Below, one piece after another: positions 60,343 to 64,000 of a stretch of 64,000 nt of DNA. This DNA comes from Pestalotiopsis fici W106-1 (taxonomy: Eukaryota > Ascomycota > Sordariomycetes > Amphisphaeriales > Sporocadaceae): positions 310,001 to 374,000 of the forward strand of contig NW_006917101.1 of assembly GCF_000516985.1 (NCBI RefSeq), in the 5' to 3' direction. The first letter of the stretch is position 1, and the number at the start of each line of letters is the position of its first letter. Below the pieces are notes generated by a model. It searched no databases. It was not told the DNA's origin and saw only the letters and a program-made list of their open reading frames with translations. The position numbers and the translations under genes are program-made.

Positions 60343-62735
60343 ACTGTTGCTGCTGGTAGAGAAACGCCACATACACACACTCACACTCACACTTACAGAC
60401 AAAAAGGCGTGCCTATCCGGCACCTGTCCGGCTCATCTCGGCATACAACCACGACATGGCTGAATCGGGGGGATCTCCGATCTTACTCCCAGGTCTGTTC
60501 TTTAGACCGTGCTTTTTCTTGCATTCGATCCCCTGCGAACGTGTCTGAGAGCACAATACTGCACAATATTAAGCTCGGGGATTCGAGAAGATGAAGGAAC
60601 AATCCACGGAAGGCTTTTGTGATATTCTGATACAGTGTGTCACTTGTGCAAGTAAATATGTACTATACTAAGCGAAAATTGCGGCTCGATCAGTAGACCA
60701 CAAAGAATCTGTCTTGCAGTTGATTACTCGGGCAGATAAATTTGAAGAAATTAGCAAATTGCCCTTTACACGCTTTATAGTTTGCGCACGCATATTCGCT
60801 GCGTGGCATTCGACGAGAAAGAAACGTCTGCACAATCATCCGTTGCCGTTGTACACGAGTTTATTTCTCGTTTCAGCGGTTACACGTGTGGCAGGGACAC
60901 TGCCAAGCACCGACTATGTACTTTGTCGACACCTGCCTACCTACGATCTCCAAGCTATACCTAGTATCCGTCTCGAGTCTCATCATGTAATGTCTGTCTG
61001 TATGTCTGTATGTCTAAGTAGGCTACCTGGGTAAGCCTCCATACACGTACATTCCGCACCACCACGCAGCATTCTTCTTCCAGTTTCATGCGTAAAAAAA
61101 ACACCACTGCTCAACCTAAGCCCTCGATGCTGCGACACCCCTTTTGTGATGGACGATCTGCTACTAAAGCTTGTGCCAAAATGTTCGTATTTGCTTCTTC
61201 CCACCAGGCAAGGCCCCGGCTCTCGGCCCACACGGGCTAGACTATACCTAGGTAGTCAAGGTTTATAGCAGCCTGCCCACTGTGACTGACAGCATACATC
61301 ACGACAGCCGTTACTTGCAAGGCAAATGATAAATACTCACCCGGGCACATTCATCCATATCCTTGGTGACGGGGTATACAATACCATATCATGTATGTAC
61401 AGGCATTTGGCATCAGCTCGTGCAACAGAAAAGGTGCTGCCTGCCGGGTCTGGCCAAGATTAGAAGCGTCAAGAAAAAACAATGGTGGTGTTCATCATAC
61501 TCTCCAGATGCAGCCTCTACATATGCCGGGACCGCTGTTTTTTTTTTCTACTGACAGGTGTCTCAGCCGACGAGTTAGCCCTTCCTTCTTTGATACTTGT
61601 CAAACATCGTATAGATTGTGTTTGTATGACAGGACAAGGTGGCTCCCATGCACGGGAGTTGAAGACTCCAGATCCGGCCTTGGAAGCGGGACCCTATATC
61701 TGTGCTGTATTAAGAGAACCACAAGCCAGGTTTTGTTTTTTCTTTCTCACTCTCTCTTCCCCCTTCACGCCCACGGGTGGTCGCTCTAATCATCAAGTAC
61801 CTGGGCTGAGGTCCACGAACATCTGATGGGCTTGGTTGGCCCTTGTAAACAGGATCAAGTCCGTGGCAATTAGATAGAGACAATGACAAAATGTCATTTC
61901 GGCTTCAAGCCCTATCCGATAACCGCTTACGTGCTTGGTAGGATGCGCCGGGAGCCGCGATGACTTCATCAACTAAGAGCCCACATTCCGGACAATGCTC
62001 GAGTCGTTGACCATGTTGACAGTAGATTGCTTTTTTTTTTTTGTACCTCCTCACTGCTCATAACCACGCCATCAACGGTGGATAAGCGAGGCGTAGATTG
62101 ATTGGAACCGCGTGAACGAGCATGTGCAATTGTTGAATTGGAACATTCGGTGACTAATAGCGAGCAACTGTAATGATACCTGCTGTATAGCTGCTGAGCT
62201 CCCCGAGGGTAAGGTACATTGATGATCCAACCGTCCTTCTTTTCGACGACGACGACGGTTACAACCAGACAGATAGAGTTAGAACCCGAGTCATGGTAAC
62301 TACAGAAGTCGCATTGCAACCAAATCCGAGGAAGTCCTTCCATCCTCACAATTGTCTATATACACAAGGGGCATAGCGCGTCGCCTTTTAATGCTGACCG
62401 AACTGGAGAAGCACCATGACAAACCAAGACGAGTCTTTGTCGTCGGCACCTAGGCAATGGGTAGCTCGCAGTAGCATACCGCTAATTAGCAACTGGGACT
62501 AACTTGATGTACCTAGGATTAGACTCAACTGTCGTCCGTCCCACGGAACGTTGGAACCCCGTTGGTCTTTTTCTTCTTGCTCCCAGTTGTCGTCTGTATA
62601 TTTTTATTCTTTGGGGAACTCATCACCGAGGCTACAGCGGCGTCCGGGCCTCCTTTCGCCAGACCCCCGTCAAAGCTGCTGCACGGCATCGCATTTCCAA
62701 ATATAATTTTTTTTGGTTCTTCTTTTCCTTTCTCG

Positions 62736-62815
62736 TCATTGTCGTCGTCGTCGTCTTCTCCTTCTTCTGCTACTGCTGCTGCTGATGACTTTTGTCCTCC
62801 TCCTCCTCCTCATCA
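62736..62815. repeat. compound triplet microsatellite (TCG, TTC, CTG, CCT)
   Basis: Consecutive short runs of TCG, CTT/TTC, CTG and CCT triplets extend over 80 bases in a pyrimidine-rich leader-like region. Confidence 0.8.
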
Positions 62816-63879
62816 CTAGTATCCTTTCAATACGCCGGCTGCCAGGATTCTGCAACTTGTTGCAATCCCCAGCTCGGCCAACCGCTTGGCACCCAGCACA
62901 TCCATGCGCCGGGTTCCCCCCCTGGCTCACACTCTCTCTGGCTGGGCCATGTGGACACTGGACCATCATCAACCAACCCAGCAGCGCCCACCGACAGGAA
63001 CCTGCACTTGCACCTCACGCTAGCGGTAACAAGGTTGCTTACCCCATCTCGAGTCCCCCGCGAGAGATACATGAAGAGGGTCCACTCTGTAATCTGAGCC
63101 GAAGAGTGTGTCGAGGGGGGGCGCAAGAACCCTTGGGTGATCCCGGTGACCCCAGCCCTGGACACTAGCCACCTCCACATCCGTCCCAATTACGGTGTCG
63201 ACTCTTACACGCTTTCGGAGGTGAGGGGGGTATGTGTGGATGTGGGACCTACCTTGACCTGGTTGTTGTACGGTAAGGTAGGCAAGGTACTGACTGAGTG
63301 ATGAGTGGTAGAACGGTCACGTACCTAGTAGGTAGGTTGGTAGGCAGGTAAATGTACATTGGGGACAAATACTTGCAACATGCCTGGGCACACGCTTGTT
63401 AGTTAACCTTACTTCATCTCCCCGTCTACCGTGAGACTTTTCTTGGATCTTATTTGTATCCCAGATCTCCATCCATTCGACATTGGGCCCCGTCCCAAAC
63501 TTAACTTACTGACGACTGACTGACTATACACCTGCTCTAAACCTTAGACAAACCGAACCAGACAAGCAAAGGAGTAAGAACACATACCGACAGGCTCATA
63601 CAACGACGTCCCTTTTGGTTGGCCTATGATGCACGAACCGCGGGCACCTCTACAGGCTTCTCCAAATTGCTGAGAGCTCACCTACGACTGCTTTTTCGGA
63701 TCGATTGCAAAGAATCTCTTCACCTGCCCATTTCGTTCGCTTCCCGCCTGCAAATAGCTGCCCGCGAGTCGCCCTGTAAGCCAGCCAGCTAGCCACTACA
63801 CACTTGCGCAACGGAGGAAAGGGACCAGCCAGCACACAAGCACACACACGTACCTAGGCCCATACCAACTCCAGTTGTA

Positions 63880-64000
63880 ATGCTTGTTTCGACATATGAA
63901 CCGATGAGTATGAGCGTAGCGCCTATACCTGGAGTCCATCCAGTGGCCATGCCACGGCCACAGGTGGGCATAGAACGACTGCCCACCCGACGCATGAGCA
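63880..64000 (+). CDS. possible 5' end of a gene running off the right edge
   Basis: An ATG at 63880 opens a frame that is still open at the window end (40 codons). It reads MLVSTYEPMSMSVAPIPGVH and then continues Pro/Met/Arg-rich to the edge. It follows over 1 kb of pyrimidine-rich, repeat-containing, leader-like sequence, as is common in front of fungal developmental regulators. The low-complexity N-terminus resembles that of many transcription factors but no domain is reached. A competing minus-strand frame over the same bases is less convincing. Confidence 0.35.
   Translation, partial: MLVSTYEPMSMSVAPIPGVHPVAMPRPQVGIERLPTRRMS

Larger units (their letters stand above)
51724..63879. other. 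12 kb region without recognisable genes
   Basis: No reading frame of 60 codons or more on either strand shows a conserved motif, and no set of exons could be linked. The part from 51.7 to 53.4 kb is AT-rich spacer. From 53.5 kb on there are frequent simple repeats and homopurine/homopyrimidine runs (A-runs near 56099 and 56795, TCC run near 58904, GAC run near 60325, T-runs near 61540 and 62032, TCG and CTG runs near 62738-62785). Exact TACCTAGGTA palindromes lie at 55428, 57715 and 61245. The last 1.5 kb look like a long pyrimidine-rich leader of the gene that begins at the right edge. Confidence 0.5.

Noticed and set aside
63789..63995. Minus-strand frame at the right edge with a Gly/Thr-rich hydrophobic stretch
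   Set aside because: No start or splice partner inside the window and no known motif; the plus-strand start at 63880 fits the leader-like upstream sequence better.

Overview
The window is nuclear DNA of a filamentous ascomycete, most likely a Sordariomycete and probably of the order Hypocreales. The evidence is short spliceosomal introns (about 35-200 nt, GTRNGY donors, CTAAY branch points), single-gene transcription units on both strands, long pyrimidine-rich untranslated regions, and a gene set typical of that class (KEX1, DRE2, STF2-like, BOI-type SH3-SAM-PH protein, fungal MIZ protein, quinate-repressor-like protein, RTA1). The species cannot be fixed from sequence alone.

Left part (0-31 kb), mostly housekeeping: a small secreted WSC protein (0.65-1.1 kb); mitochondrial methionyl-tRNA formyltransferase (1.6-3.1 kb, +); an STF2/HABP4-like protein (3.5-4.1 kb, -); the cytosolic Fe-S assembly factor Dre2 (7.3-8.4 kb, +); a 1226-residue SP-RING/MIZ SUMO-ligase-like protein (9.9-14.0 kb, -) divergent from a 975-residue SH3-SAM-PH polarity protein (17.9-21.1 kb, +) across 3.9 kb; a small uncharacterised fungal protein with a decayed coding region behind it (25.8-27.0 kb); and the Golgi carboxypeptidase KEX1 (28.7-30.7 kb, +).

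Middle part (31-45 kb), more accessory: a GC-rich FAD monooxygenase (31.4-33.0 kb, +), a lipase with a possible mitochondrial presequence (33.5-34.7 kb, -), a seven-helix RTA1-like protein (36.5-37.8 kb, +) and a five-exon beta-trefoil (ricin-B-type) lectin without signal peptide (38.7-39.4 kb, -). After these comes a relic zone: an ankyrin-repeat remnant, degenerate tandem repeats, a clearly broken coiled-coil gene (43.1-44.4 kb) and further decayed coding traces (45.1-45.5 kb).

Right part (45-64 kb): one large gene, a quinate-repressor/AROM-like protein (48.9-51.2 kb, +), possibly followed immediately by a small membrane-protein gene, then about 12 kb with no convincing gene but many simple repeats and CCTAGG palindromes, ending in what may be the first codons of a gene that leaves the window.

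No mobile element with intact ends, rRNA, tRNA or CRISPR array was recognised. Most genes are independent functions. There is no clear biosynthetic cluster, although the monooxygenase, lipase, RTA1 and lectin genes make a small accessory island. Premature stops in the relic zone are mostly TAG, TAA and TGA where CAG, CAA or CGA would be expected, which fits C-to-T decay.
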